7,564 nucleotides of DNA, taken from Campylobacteraceae bacterium (GTDB taxonomy: Bacteria; Campylobacterota; Campylobacteria; Campylobacterales; Sulfurovaceae). Under the pieces are notes generated by a model. The model was not told the origin of the DNA and made no database searches. It saw only the letters and a program-made list of their open reading frames with translations. Below are positions 1-6,977 of the stretch, one piece after another. The stretch spans positions 1-7,564 of the forward strand of contig JALVEV010000248.1 of NCBI GenBank assembly GCA_027030605.1, given 5' to 3'. The stretch's first letter is position 1. Each line of letters begins with the position of its first letter. Both the position numbers and the translations under genes were made by a program.

Positions 1-1
1 T

Positions 2-439
2 ATAGTAGATGCTTCTACAATTGGTAAGGTATATAGTTTATCAATTGGAAAAGATAATAGACTCTATGTTGTAGGTAATGAACCAAGTGAGTCTCTATAT
101 TGGTCATTAAGAAAGTTATGGAAGTTAGAAGATGGTGGTGCAACTGTTACAGATATAACACCAACCTTTATGAGTTACATTGGAGCTGTTGCTGTTAATC
201 CAGATAATCCAGACTATCTCTATATTGCAAACTTCAATAAAAGACAGACAAAACAGTCTAATAAAATGATTATGGCACGATCAAAAGATGGTGGTATGAC
301 ATGGGAGCAGATTGGAGAAGATTTTGCATTTGCTATGGGAAGAGATATCTATATTAACCCTAACAATCATCAAAATCTATTCTTCGTAACTAGCTTCTCT
401 TTGATTGAAGCTTTTGATGATGGATTACCAAATAATTAA
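2..439 (+). CDS. Asp-box (BNR-like) repeat protein, C-terminal part
   Basis: One frame is open from base 2 to a TAA at 437-439, giving about 145 residues of a protein whose start lies left of the window. The ATG at 170 is internal, since the frame reads through it with the same composition. An Asp-box, SKDGGMTW, is at 281-304; this S-x-D-x-G-x-T-W turn is typical of sialidase, sortilin and photosystem-assembly-type beta-propellers. Before it come blade-like stretches such as a VNPDNPDYLYIAN segment and, after it, INPNNHQNLFFVTS, which resemble the 'position-in-time' blades of such propellers. The chain ends soon after, so this is the last blade or closing strand. A glycan-related or binding role would suit the neighbourhood, but no catalytic residues can be seen and an enzyme should not be assumed. 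A hairpin terminator follows directly. Confidence 0.75.
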   Translation: MVDASTIGKVYSLSIGKDNRLYVVGNEPSESLYWSLRKLWKLEDGGATVTDITPTFMSYIGAVAVNPDNPDYLYIANFNKRQTKQSNKMIMARSKDGGMTWEQIGEDFAFAMGRDIYINPNNHQNLFFVTSFSLIEAFDDGLPNN

Positions 440-496
440 CTCTTTATAAATAAAGAGAGTTGAACCTAATATTGTAAAAAATATTAGGTTTGATTT
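440..496 (+). terminator. Tandem hairpins after the Asp-box gene, likely intrinsic terminator
   Basis: Immediately after the stop codon there is a 7-bp hairpin (CTCTTTA 440-446 with TAAAGAG 451-457). It is followed by an 11-bp perfect stem (AACCTAATATT 463-473 with its complement 480-490, loop GTAAAA). The second stem is followed by TGATTT, which is only a weak U-tract. Position and symmetry support transcription termination; efficiency is uncertain. Confidence 0.65.
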
Positions 497-587
497 AGAT
501 AGCTATTTTATATATATTTTTAATATACTGCACTCTTTCTTATCTATTCTTAATAAATAAATTTTAATTTTTAAACAAAATTAAATA

Positions 588-596
588 TGATATAAT
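588..596 (+). promoter_or_regulatory. Extended -10 promoter for the glycosyltransferase-flippase unit
   Basis: TGATATAAT is a perfect extended -10 (TG-n-TATAAT), 36 bases before the ATG at 633. The -35 region 17 bp upstream is only T-rich (TTTTTA at 568-573). That fits a sigma-70 promoter relying on the extended -10, as is common in Campylobacterota. The expected transcript start near 603 gives a leader of about 30 nt. The ribosome site is weak (GGA at 622-624, 8 nt from the ATG). Confidence 0.6.
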
Positions 597-632
597 ACTT
601 TTCTACAAAATTTTTTTGAATGGATTCTATTT

Positions 633-1709
633 ATGAAAACAAAAATTCTATTTTTTATGTCAAATCTATGGGGTGGGGGAGCTGAACGTGTTACTGTAAA
701 TATACTTCGTCAACTTAATAAAGATAAGTATGATATTGTCCTTCTCATGGTTAAGAGAGAGGGGGTATTTTTAGAAGATATTCCCTCTTATGTTAGGGTA
801 GAAGATATGAATTGTTCTAAGACTATTTTCTCTCTTTTAAAGTTGAGAAAATTTATAAAGCTATATCAGCCAGATATTGTATATACAACAATGTTTATGA
901 ATAGTATTGTCACTGCTTTTGCAACTAAAAACTTGAAAAAAAAGCCATATTTAATCATGCGACATCCAACCTCACCAAAGGTATTAATAGAGGAGAAGAG
1001 CGTCTCTTGGTATAGAAGAACTCTTCTTGAATACACTTATAGATATTGTGCTAATGAGATTATTGCACAAACTCCTGAGATGAAAAATGAATTAATTATG
1101 TATCATCTAGTTCCTGAAAAAAAAATAACAGTTTTTTTTAATCCTATAGATAGAGAGTTGATAGATAAAAAGATAAAAGAGATTAAAAATCCATTTGAAG
1201 AGGATAAAATTAATATTGTTTCAGCTGGTAGGCTTACCTATGCAAAGGCATTTGATACTTTGCTTTATGCTTTTGAAAAAGTAATTATGGAAAATAAAAA
1301 CTATAGATTACATATTTTAGGAGAAGATGATGGAGAGGGGCAAAAGATTTTTAAACTTGTAGAGGAGTTAAACCTAAAAAAATATGTAAAGTTTCATGGT
1401 TTTCAATCAAATCCCTATCCTTTCTTCTATTTTAGTGATTTATATGTTTTATCATCAAGAAGAGAGGGGTTACCAAATGCAGTTTTAGAAAATTTGTATC
1501 TTAAAAAACCAATTGTAGCGACTAACTGTATATCGTTTATGCATGAATTAATTGATGAAAATATCAATGGGTATATTGTAGATGTAGATAATGTAGATAT
1601 GTTAAGTAGTGCAATCTTAAATTTTAAACTGTTGCCTAACAATAAAGAGATAACAAGAACTACTAAAAGTGTTAACTCTTTGTTTGACTCTTATAAAACA
1701 AAGAGTTGA
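633..1709 (+). CDS. GT4-family glycosyltransferase (GT-B fold)
   Basis: This is a 358-residue retaining glycosyltransferase of the GT4 type that moves a sugar from a nucleotide donor to an acceptor, probably a lipid-linked glycan on the inner face of the membrane. The N-terminal Rossmann domain begins with a glycine loop, NLWGGGAERV (11-20), the usual acceptor-side opening. The C-terminal donor-binding domain starts at SAGRLTYAKAF (197-207), where the usual KGF is KAF. It carries the E-x7-E pair E278 and E286 in REGLPNAVLE. Sugar specificity cannot be read. The protein ends about where GT4 enzymes do, but the last residues (from about 340) lack the usual closing amphipathic helix and are encoded partly by an inverted repeat. 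It is the first gene of a unit with the flippase. There are A9 (1117-1125) and T8 (1132-1139) runs inside the gene. Confidence 0.9.
   Translation: MKTKILFFMSNLWGGGAERVTVNILRQLNKDKYDIVLLMVKREGVFLEDIPSYVRVEDMNCSKTIFSLLKLRKFIKLYQPDIVYTTMFMNSIVTAFATKNLKKKPYLIMRHPTSPKVLIEEKSVSWYRRTLLEYTYRYCANEIIAQTPEMKNELIMYHLVPEKKITVFFNPIDRELIDKKIKEIKNPFEEDKINIVSAGRLTYAKAFDTLLYAFEKVIMENKNYRLHILGEDDGEGQKIFKLVEELNLKKYVKFHGFQSNPYPFFYFSDLYVLSSRREGLPNAVLENLYLKKPIVATNCISFMHELIDENINGYIVDVDNVDMLSSAILNFKLLPNNKEITRTTKSVNSLFDSYKTKS
1674..1707 (+). promoter_or_regulatory. Inverted repeat at the glycosyltransferase-flippase junction, hides the flippase RBS
   Basis: AACTCTTTGTTT (1674-1685) pairs perfectly with AAACAAAGAGTT (1696-1707), leaving a 10-nt loop. 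The right arm contains AAAGAG (1700-1705), the only Shine-Dalgarno-like site 9 nt before the flippase ATG at 1715. No T-run follows, so it does not look like an intrinsic terminator. The upstream gene's stop (TGA, 1707-1709) sits at the foot of the stem, so ribosomes finishing that gene would open the hairpin and expose the site. Coupled translation is the inferred role. Confidence 0.6.
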
Positions 1710-1714
1710 TAAGT

Positions 1715-2974
1715 ATGAAAAATATTACCACTATAAATAGATATAAAAAGTTAATAGAGAATTTTTCCTATTTGACTTTGATTAATATAATAAATAAGTT
1801 GTTACCCTTAATTATAGTCCCTTTTATTGTTCGTACCGTAGGTGTTGAAAAATACGGAATCATTACCTTCGCTTTAAGTGTAATATCTTACTTTATCCTA
1901 ATAACACAATACTCTTTTACCTTAACAGCAACTAAGTATATCTCTCTGCATAGAAGTGATATTGATAAATTTAGTAAACATTTTAATTTAGTAATCTCTA
2001 TAAGGGTTATATTTTTTGTACTCATTGCTACTCTTTTTTTAACAGTACTTATGTTTCTAGATATAAGTGCTAATGAGAAAGAGGTTTTTATTTTTACATT
2101 TTTACTTGTTTTTGCTGATGTTTTAATGCCTCTATGGTTTTTTAGAGGGATGGAAGATATGAAATATATAGCCGTTTTCAATATTATTGCAAAACTATTT
2201 TATGCTTTCTCTATCTATCTGTTTGTTGGGGAAAAAGATGATTTTGTTTGGATTCCTCTACTTAATAGTATCTCTTTAATTATGGTTAATGTTTATGCAC
2301 TCTATTTTGCTATACGTAAATATAAAATTAAGAGAGTACCTCCCTCTTTAGTTGAGATAAAAGAGGAGCTAATTTTAGGAAAAGATATTTTCTTTTCAAA
2401 CATAAGTGTCTCTTTTTATAGAACAATTAATATAATTTTACTGGGTCTTTTAACAAACTATACAGCTGTAGGTATATACTCCTTAGCTGAAGGGCTATTT
2501 ATGGCATATAATAGTATTATAAAGTCCTATACAACAGTAGTCTATCCACATCTTGCAAAATATTTGGACCAGCCAATACGGTTCTATTCACAAGCTAGAA
2601 AATTATTTAGTTTTTATGTGATAATATTATCGCTATCGTCATTAATTTTATTTGTAAGTTCATCTACAATTATTGATTTTTTATATGGAGAGGGACATAA
2701 TGAATCTATTGAGATATTAAAAATATTTTCAATTGCTCTTTTAGTTGAGCCTTTAGGTGGTTTCTTTACAGCCTATTTATCTTTAAAATCAAAATACAGA
2801 GTAATTCGTTCAATTACTTTTAAAACAATGATTTTAAATCTTCTGTTGGTTGTTCCTATGATTCATATTTTTCAAGCAAAAGGGGTGGTTTATCTATTTT
2901 TATTGCTCTCTTTGATACAGGTCTATTTAAATATTCAAGCAAATAGGGAAATTTTTTCAACTAAAAAAGAGTAG
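1715..2974 (+). CDS. wzx: Wzx-type oligosaccharide flippase (PST family)
   Basis: This is a 419-residue multi-pass inner-membrane protein of the polysaccharide transporter branch of the MOP superfamily. Such proteins move undecaprenyl-diphosphate-linked glycan units to the periplasmic face. About a dozen hydrophobic segments fill the chain. The opening pattern is typical: a helix ending IVPFIVRTVGVEKYGIITFA, then a Tyr/Phe-rich helix and TATKYIS. A second typical motif occurs mid-chain, around YSLAEGLFMAYN followed by VVYPHLAKYL. Length is normal for Wzx. I chose the ATG at 1715 over an in-frame TTG at 1706, because the TTG overlaps the previous stop and would lack a ribosome site, whereas AAAGAG lies 9 nt before the ATG. 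It is cotranscribed with the upstream glycosyltransferase. The substrate cannot be inferred. The stop codon lies inside the terminator stem that ends the unit. Confidence 0.88.
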   Translation: MKNITTINRYKKLIENFSYLTLINIINKLLPLIIVPFIVRTVGVEKYGIITFALSVISYFILITQYSFTLTATKYISLHRSDIDKFSKHFNLVISIRVIFFVLIATLFLTVLMFLDISANEKEVFIFTFLLVFADVLMPLWFFRGMEDMKYIAVFNIIAKLFYAFSIYLFVGEKDDFVWIPLLNSISLIMVNVYALYFAIRKYKIKRVPPSLVEIKEELILGKDIFFSNISVSFYRTINIILLGLLTNYTAVGIYSLAEGLFMAYNSIIKSYTTVVYPHLAKYLDQPIRFYSQARKLFSFYVIILSLSSLILFVSSSTIIDFLYGEGHNESIEILKIFSIALLVEPLGGFFTAYLSLKSKYRVIRSITFKTMILNLLLVVPMIHIFQAKGVVYLFLLLSLIQVYLNIQANREIFSTKKE

Positions 2975-3003
2975 GTAAGAAGTTTTAAATCTTACCTATT
3001 TTT
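2963..3003. terminator. Bidirectional terminator between convergent units
   Basis: TAGGTAAGA (2972-2980) pairs with TCTTACCTA (2990-2998) around a 9-nt loop. T5 (2999-3003) follows on the + strand, and A6 (2963-2968) supplies a U-tract for the - strand transcript. The flippase stop TAG (2972-2974) and the ATP-grasp stop TAG (complement of 2996-2998) are the two ends of the stem, so one 27-bp element serves both genes. Confidence 0.8.
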
Positions 3004-4015
3004 CCAATATATCTTCCATCATAAAATATTCTGGTTCTACCTTTTTTGAAATAAAGTTTAACTTATCATCCCAATACCCAGGGTAGGAGTTACTATCATC
3101 GTTGGAGAAGCCATAACTAAGTTCAATAATAAGATACTTCTCTCCATCAAATATAAAATCAAAAGCTATAGATTGAGCATCTAATTTTTTAATTATTTTA
3201 AATGCAATATCTATACACTCTATTGGAATATCTTCTACTTTATAGCTTCTATTATGGCTTCCTGATGCTCTAAAGTCGCCCTCTCGTACCATTCTTTTTT
3301 TTGCAAATGCTCGGTTACCTATAACAGCTACTCTTATATCATTATCTTGATTTGGTATAAAATCTTGTGCATATAGATAGTTTTTTTCTCTTATATCTTT
3401 TGTCTCTTCAGATAGAAAAAATACTCTCCATACTCCCTTTACTATCTTTAAGAGATTTAAAAGTTTTTTTTCTCTTTTAAAAAAGAGTATTTTATTTTTT
3501 AAGTCTGCTGTTCGAGATACTCCAATACCAGTAGAAAAGGCTTTTTTTGCATATCTTTTTGCTTGTTGTCTATTTTTTATTAATTTAACATTAATGGCAC
3601 TTGCCCCACCTCTTAACTTGAAGACTTTTGGAAATGAAGTATTCTCAATCCATTCAAATGCCTCTTTTTTACTATAGAATAGATGACTTTTAACCATCGG
3701 TGCGTTGATTGCTTCAAGAAGATACTTTTGCCCTAGTTTATCATCAAAGTGCCAACAGGTTTTTATGTTTGGAAAGACTTTAATTCCTTTTAATTCTAAA
3801 GATGCTATAAGTTGTCTAGCCATAAGTATAGCCTCTTTTTCAAAGTGGTGCCAATGCCACATTAGGACTTGACAATCATCTAAATCACTGACAATAGATG
3901 ATGAGTAGCAGTTAACTAGTTTATACTCTATACTGTTTTTTTGACAATACTCAATCCATTTATCCGAAAACGAACCCTCTCTATGATGTATTGCAACTAT
4001 TTTTTTCTCTTGCAT
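2996..4015 (-). CDS. ATP-grasp ligase of the RimK-like group in a glycan locus
   Basis: This 339-residue protein has the ATP-grasp layout, a fold that joins a carboxylate to an amine or similar nucleophile through an acyl-phosphate. Visible elements are the ATP-lysine and glycine-rich loop FKLRGGAS (132-139), the hinge YAQDFI (215-220), DIRVAVIG (226-233) with a following MVREGDFRASGS segment, and metal-binding acids D286 (AFDF) and E298 (IIELS). The third metal position has Ser300 where RimK-type enzymes usually have Asn; I recall ELS/EIS as normal in this subgroup, but cannot check. A basic insert lies at about 170-212. The start is the ATG at 4015: it has GGAGAGAG 9 nt upstream and overlaps the preceding stop as TAATG, while the GTG at 4033 would lack such a site. 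Substrates are unknown; ligating an amino acid to a sugar of the glycan is the inferred job. Confidence 0.8.
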   Translation of the reverse strand: MQEKKIVAIHHREGSFSDKWIEYCQKNSIEYKLVNCYSSSIVSDLDDCQVLMWHWHHFEKEAILMARQLIASLELKGIKVFPNIKTCWHFDDKLGQKYLLEAINAPMVKSHLFYSKKEAFEWIENTSFPKVFKLRGGASAINVKLIKNRQQAKRYAKKAFSTGIGVSRTADLKNKILFFKREKKLLNLLKIVKGVWRVFFLSEETKDIREKNYLYAQDFIPNQDNDIRVAVIGNRAFAKKRMVREGDFRASGSHNRSYKVEDIPIECIDIAFKIIKKLDAQSIAFDFIFDGEKYLIIELSYGFSNDDSNSYPGYWDDKLNFISKKVEPEYFMMEDILEK

Positions 4016-4030
4016 TATAACTCTCTCTCC
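4013..4030 (-). promoter_or_regulatory. TAATG stop-start overlap with strong RBS
   Basis: Read on the - strand, GGAGAGAGAG (4030-4021) precedes TAATG, in which the TAA of the glycosyltransferase (4017-4015) shares its last A with the ATG of the ATP-grasp gene (4015-4013). The spacing from GGAGAG to the ATG is 9 nt. This decides the ATP-grasp start and predicts translational coupling with balanced amounts of the two proteins. Confidence 0.85.
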
Positions 4031-5076
4031 CACTCTTTCATTATATTATCTATATAGTACTTGTTCATACTATCTTTTTTAGCTCTATTGCCAAGCTCAT
4101 CTTGCAATGATTTTGAGTTTATTAGCTTCTCTAAAGCATCTTGAAGTGCTTTTTGATTACCTGTCTCAATCAATATGCCATTTTTATTGTTATCTATAAT
4201 CTCACTAGGTCCAAAATTACAATCAAAACTAACACAAGGTAAGCCAACACTCATCGCTTCGATTAATACATTTGGAAATCCCTCTTTTAAAGAACTCAAT
4301 ACAAAGATATCTGCATCAGTAATCGTATTTCTAGGATTGTCAATAACACCAGGTAGAAAAACTTTGCTTTGAAGATGATGCTCTGCTATTAACTCTTCTA
4401 AAACTAATCTATCTCTTCCCTCTCCAAATACTACTAAGTTCCAATCAGGATACTTTTGATGTATATTGGCAAATGCATTGATTAAGATATCAAACCCTTT
4501 TATCTTTTTAAGAGTTCCCATCGCAACAATAGTGGGGCTATTAAAGTTAAAACTTTTACTCTTTTCAATGGTTGGTTTTGAAATAGGATTAGGAATGGTA
4601 ACAACTTTTAAAGAGGGTATCTTCTCATAAAATTTTTTGACACCATCTGTTTGAATGACTAGTGTGTCGCATAGTGGGTAGATAACTCTTTTGAGGAAAA
4701 AACCGACCTGTTCTTTATAGGGGTCTGCTCTATCTGAAATTATTTTTTTGACTTTAACACCAATGAGTGCAGAGAGTACAATAATGTTAGATTGCGTAAT
4801 AAAACTTATGACAACATCGGGCTTATCTTTTTTTATAAATCTTCTAATCTTCCAGAGAAGTATAGGTATATTTATTTTAAATTTGTAAGGTTTTACCGAT
4901 AAATCAACTCTTTTTATTGAGCTATCTAGAGGATAGAAATCTTTTTGCCCTTTTGTAGCTCCAATCGTTACAATAGAGATATCCCAACCCTTTTTTACCC
5001 AGTAGTTAGACATCTCACTAATAACTCTCTCTGCTCCACCTGAAGACATTGTGCCAATAACAAATGAAATTTTCAT
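4015..5076 (-). CDS. GT4-family glycosyltransferase, PglH-like group
   Basis: This 353-residue GT-B glycosyltransferase starts MKISFVIGTMSSGGAERVIS, an opening much like Campylobacter PglH and related GalNAc transferases that extend undecaprenyl-linked glycans. Other features seen are an ISF...SNI stretch near 90-98, YPLCDTLVIQT (133-143) at the domain boundary, the donor-domain start MGTLKKIKGF (186-195), and the E-x7-E pair E265 and E273 in KEGFPNVLIE. The usual Arg of the GRL motif is Thr188 here, while Lys193 is kept; this may alter phosphate contacts. The C-terminal helix ending MKEWEREL is complete, unlike the other glycosyltransferase in the window. Sugar specificity is not readable, so no symbol is given. 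It is the first gene of a two-gene unit, with a ribosome site GGA 8 nt before the ATG and the ATP-grasp gene overlapping its stop. Confidence 0.9.
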   Translation of the reverse strand: MKISFVIGTMSSGGAERVISEMSNYWVKKGWDISIVTIGATKGQKDFYPLDSSIKRVDLSVKPYKFKINIPILLWKIRRFIKKDKPDVVISFITQSNIIVLSALIGVKVKKIISDRADPYKEQVGFFLKRVIYPLCDTLVIQTDGVKKFYEKIPSLKVVTIPNPISKPTIEKSKSFNFNSPTIVAMGTLKKIKGFDILINAFANIHQKYPDWNLVVFGEGRDRLVLEELIAEHHLQSKVFLPGVIDNPRNTITDADIFVLSSLKEGFPNVLIEAMSVGLPCVSFDCNFGPSEIIDNNKNGILIETGNQKALQDALEKLINSKSLQDELGNRAKKDSMNKYYIDNIMKEWEREL

Positions 5077-5175
5077 ATATTCTATCCATTCCTTTATCTA
5101 TCTTTAGACTATAAAGAACTCAGGTTCAAAGTAGCTATACTAACTTTAATAAACTAAAAATAATATTTAATGTTA

Positions 5176-5205
5176 ATTATACCATAACTGAAAAATATAA
5201 GTCAA
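5176..5205 (-). promoter_or_regulatory. Sigma-70 promoter for the glycosyltransferase/ATP-grasp unit
   Basis: On the - strand TTGACT (5205-5200) is followed after 18 bases by TATAAT (5181-5176). The -10 is preceded by TGG, making a perfect TG-n-TATAAT extended -10. This is the best promoter match in the window. A start near 5169 would give an untranslated leader of roughly 90 nt, for which I see no clear structure or known riboswitch. Confidence 0.75.
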
Positions 5206-5283
5206 TGGATTGTTAGGTTTTGAAATAATTTTAAAGGAAAATATAGAAATTGAGGTATGAGAGTCTATTGGACTTTTAATTAT

Positions 5284-5318
5284 AAAACCCCAAGAGTAGA
5301 CTATTGTCTACTCTTGAG
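5284..5318 (-). terminator. Intrinsic terminator of the modular exported protein gene
   Basis: CAAGAGTAGAC (5291-5301) and GTCTACTCTTG (5306-5316) form an 11-bp perfect stem with a 4-nt loop, extended to 13 bp by a G-U and a G-C pair. On the - strand it is followed by TTTTATAATT (T4 complementary to 5284-5287). It begins 10 bases after the stop codon. The region from here to the promoter at 5205 shows no gene. Confidence 0.88.
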
Positions 5319-5328
5319 ATTATAGATG

Positions 5329-6933
5329 TTATTGAATAACAATACAGTTATTTTCAGCTCTGTAAGCATATGGTCCTTTATTCTCTAATCCATGTTCGTC
5401 ACGAAGACGTACAAATCCACAAAGAGATTCACCTTTTGTTCCAAATGGAATTACAAAACTATGTTCTGAACCACGATATAGTTCAGTAGTAAGAGTACTC
5501 CATGCAATGGTACTGTTACCTTCACTATCTCCATCCATATCAAAGAATGTATACTTTAAGGTTACAGTTGAGCCTTCAGAAACATTCCCATCTATATAGA
5601 TATCATATGCTATTGGATTATTATTAATTGAAGGGTCTCTAACTATTACTGTTCTAGTTACTTGATTTGCCCAGACATTATTGGAATCGTTAACATCATA
5701 AGTAACTGTGTAAAAACCTGGAAGAGTTGTATTTACCTCATTAACAGTATGTATATTTGCTGTTATGTCAGTACCTGTTGCATCAGTAGCAGTTGCTCCT
5801 GCATCAGTATAGGTATCTCCCTTATTGACAACAACTATTTTATCTCCATTTAAGACAATAGTTGGTTTTTCTCTCATATCTAGTGAGAGTTTGATATTAT
5901 CTACTTTTCCTGAACCTTTAACAATAAAAGCATTAACAGCAATAATAGAGTTTGATGGTTCAAAGTTTCTTAAGTCAGCTTCTAGATTTCTAGTAAATGT
6001 TCTCCATGTCCCATCAATAGTATCTGAACCTAGACCATAATAAAATTTCCCACGATAAAGCCATCGGTTTTTATCTTTATTTTCATATTTAAGAAAACGG
6101 GTTCCATTTGTTGTTGAAAGTGCAACAGTAACTGCAAAATTTTCAGAATAGTTCATTGACCAAGAGAGGATTCTTTCTCTTTTATTATTCCATTTCTTAA
6201 CTCCTCTTAGTCCTCCTAGTGTATAGGTATCCCCTAATCCATTATCTCCTACAAGAGTTATAACTCTACTATTTTCATCTGTATCAAATTCATTTAAAAC
6301 AGTAGCATTTGTAGAGGTTTGCCATCTAGTAGTTAATCCATCTTCTGCATCCTCATATATAGTAGAAGGTGTCATAAGTGCAATATCATCTATTTTTCCT
6401 GAACCTCTAATAAAAAAAGCATCAACAGCCTTAATTGTATTTGAAGGTTCAAAATCTTGTAGGTCAGCTTCTAAATCTCTAGTAAAGGTTCGCCAAGTTC
6501 CATCGGTAATATTTGAACCTAAACCATGATGGATATATCCTCTAGTAAAACCATTATTGTGGTCACTATTGGTGTATTTTAAGTAGCGAGAACCATTAGA
6601 AGTCTTTAGAGCAACATAGATAGCTACATCTTCAGAGACGTTCATTGACCACGTTAAAACTTTCTCTTGAGTATTATTCCATCTAGAGGCTCCTCTAGTA
6701 TTACCTATCTTAAACCCATCATTTAAGCCATCACCAGAAAACTCTATGACATTACTATGACGTGTAATATCATCAACTTTTTTAACAGTAGCTGTTCCTG
6801 AAGTATTTGTGTATATACTCCATTCAGATATATTGTCACCATACTCAGTAGATGCCAATAGATTCATAGTTAATAAAACTACTCCTATAACAGAAAGTAA
6901 CAAAACATTAAGTTTAACCTTTACACTTGTCAT
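5329..6933 (-). CDS. Exported modular protein: two beta-rich modules, Ig-like domain, two-cysteine end
   Basis: This is a 534-residue secreted or surface protein of unrecognised exact function. Residues 1-27 form a signal peptide (basic start, hydrophobic core, LLA before Ser28). Two related modules follow, about 29-187 and 193-350; both contain WNN, WSMN.SE, GTWRTFTR.LEADL..FEPSN and a GSGK.D.I end. They look like jelly-roll carbohydrate-binding-type modules, but I know no assigned function. Residues 356-433 match an Ig-like bacterial surface domain of the DUF5011 type (LNGD, GDTYTDAGATATD, TLPGFYTVTYDV, VTRTVIVRD). Residues 438-534 form another beta-rich domain with Cys505 and Cys530, possibly a disulfide. 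No LPXTG, autotransporter or clear sorting tail is seen. The ATG at 6933 follows GGG by 5 nt, the same layout as the divergent paralogue starting at 7260. It is transcribed alone and ends at a strong terminator. Glycan binding is inferred only. Confidence 0.85.
   Translation of the reverse strand: MTSVKVKLNVLLLSVIGVVLLTMNLLASTEYGDNISEWSIYTNTSGTATVKKVDDITRHSNVIEFSGDGLNDGFKIGNTRGASRWNNTQEKVLTWSMNVSEDVAIYVALKTSNGSRYLKYTNSDHNNGFTRGYIHHGLGSNITDGTWRTFTRDLEADLQDFEPSNTIKAVDAFFIRGSGKIDDIALMTPSTIYEDAEDGLTTRWQTSTNATVLNEFDTDENSRVITLVGDNGLGDTYTLGGLRGVKKWNNKRERILSWSMNYSENFAVTVALSTTNGTRFLKYENKDKNRWLYRGKFYYGLGSDTIDGTWRTFTRNLEADLRNFEPSNSIIAVNAFIVKGSGKVDNIKLSLDMREKPTIVLNGDKIVVVNKGDTYTDAGATATDATGTDITANIHTVNEVNTTLPGFYTVTYDVNDSNNVWANQVTRTVIVRDPSINNNPIAYDIYIDGNVSEGSTVTLKYTFFDMDGDSEGNSTIAWSTLTTELYRGSEHSFVIPFGTKGESLCGFVRLRDEHGLENKGPYAYRAENNCIVIQ
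6644..6773 (-). repeat. Left arm of a long inverted repeat shared by the divergent paralogues
   Basis: Read on the - strand, this segment equals 7435-7564 on the + strand at 129 of 130 positions. The single difference is at 6761/7447. It codes for residues 54-97 of the left gene's product. Identity drops sharply at its promoter-side edge: the next 55 bases (6774-6828 versus 7380-7434) differ at about 12 positions. The other edge is not known, because the right copy runs off the window. Confidence 0.92.
6683..6698. repeat. 16-bp dyad with 2-nt centre inside the left arm
   Basis: Read on the - strand this is CTAGAGG, AG, CCTCTAG: two perfect 7-bp half-sites around a 2-base centre. It encodes part of TRGASR. 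The matching place in module 2 of the same gene lacks the dyad, so the module does not require it. Confidence 0.6.
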
Positions 6934-6977
6934 TTAAACCCTTTTTTATAATTTTATGCAAAGAATAACTAATTTAT

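Larger units (their letters stand above)
5881..6849 (-). repeat. Tandem duplication of a module of about 158 codons
   Basis: Module 1 (about 6849-6373) and module 2 (about 6357-5881) of the exported protein align along their whole length at protein level. They are most alike at the ends reading GTWRTFTRDLEADLQDFEPS and GTWRTFTRNLEADLRNFEPS. At DNA level they are clearly diverged, so this is an old internal duplication, unlike the nearly identical segment shared with the neighbouring paralogue. Confidence 0.75.

Noticed and set aside
170..439. ATG at 170 as the start of a small gene
   Set aside because: The same frame is open from base 2 with the same style of sequence, so 170 is an internal Met of a longer protein.
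1706..1714. TTG at 1706 as the flippase start
   Set aside because: It overlaps the upstream stop and has no ribosome site at proper spacing, while the ATG at 1715 has AAAGAG 9 nt upstream.
1427..2181. Antisense frames at 1427-1642 and 1888-2181 on the - strand
   Set aside because: They are shadows inside well-supported glycosyltransferase and flippase genes, with no ribosome sites or domain features.
4016..4033. GTG at 4033 as the ATP-grasp start
   Set aside because: The ATG at 4015 has a strong GGAGAG site and a TAATG overlap; the extra six codons are simply that ribosome site read in frame.
5257..5325. 22-codon frame (ATG 5257 to TAG 5323-5325) on the + strand
   Set aside because: It runs through the terminator hairpin of the opposite gene, its GAGG lies only 1 nt from the ATG, and the peptide shows no recognisable feature.
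4175..6040. Antisense + strand frames at 4175-4372, 5662-5853 and 5825-6040
   Set aside because: They lie opposite conserved motifs of the second glycosyltransferase and the modular protein, and are read-outs of those codons.
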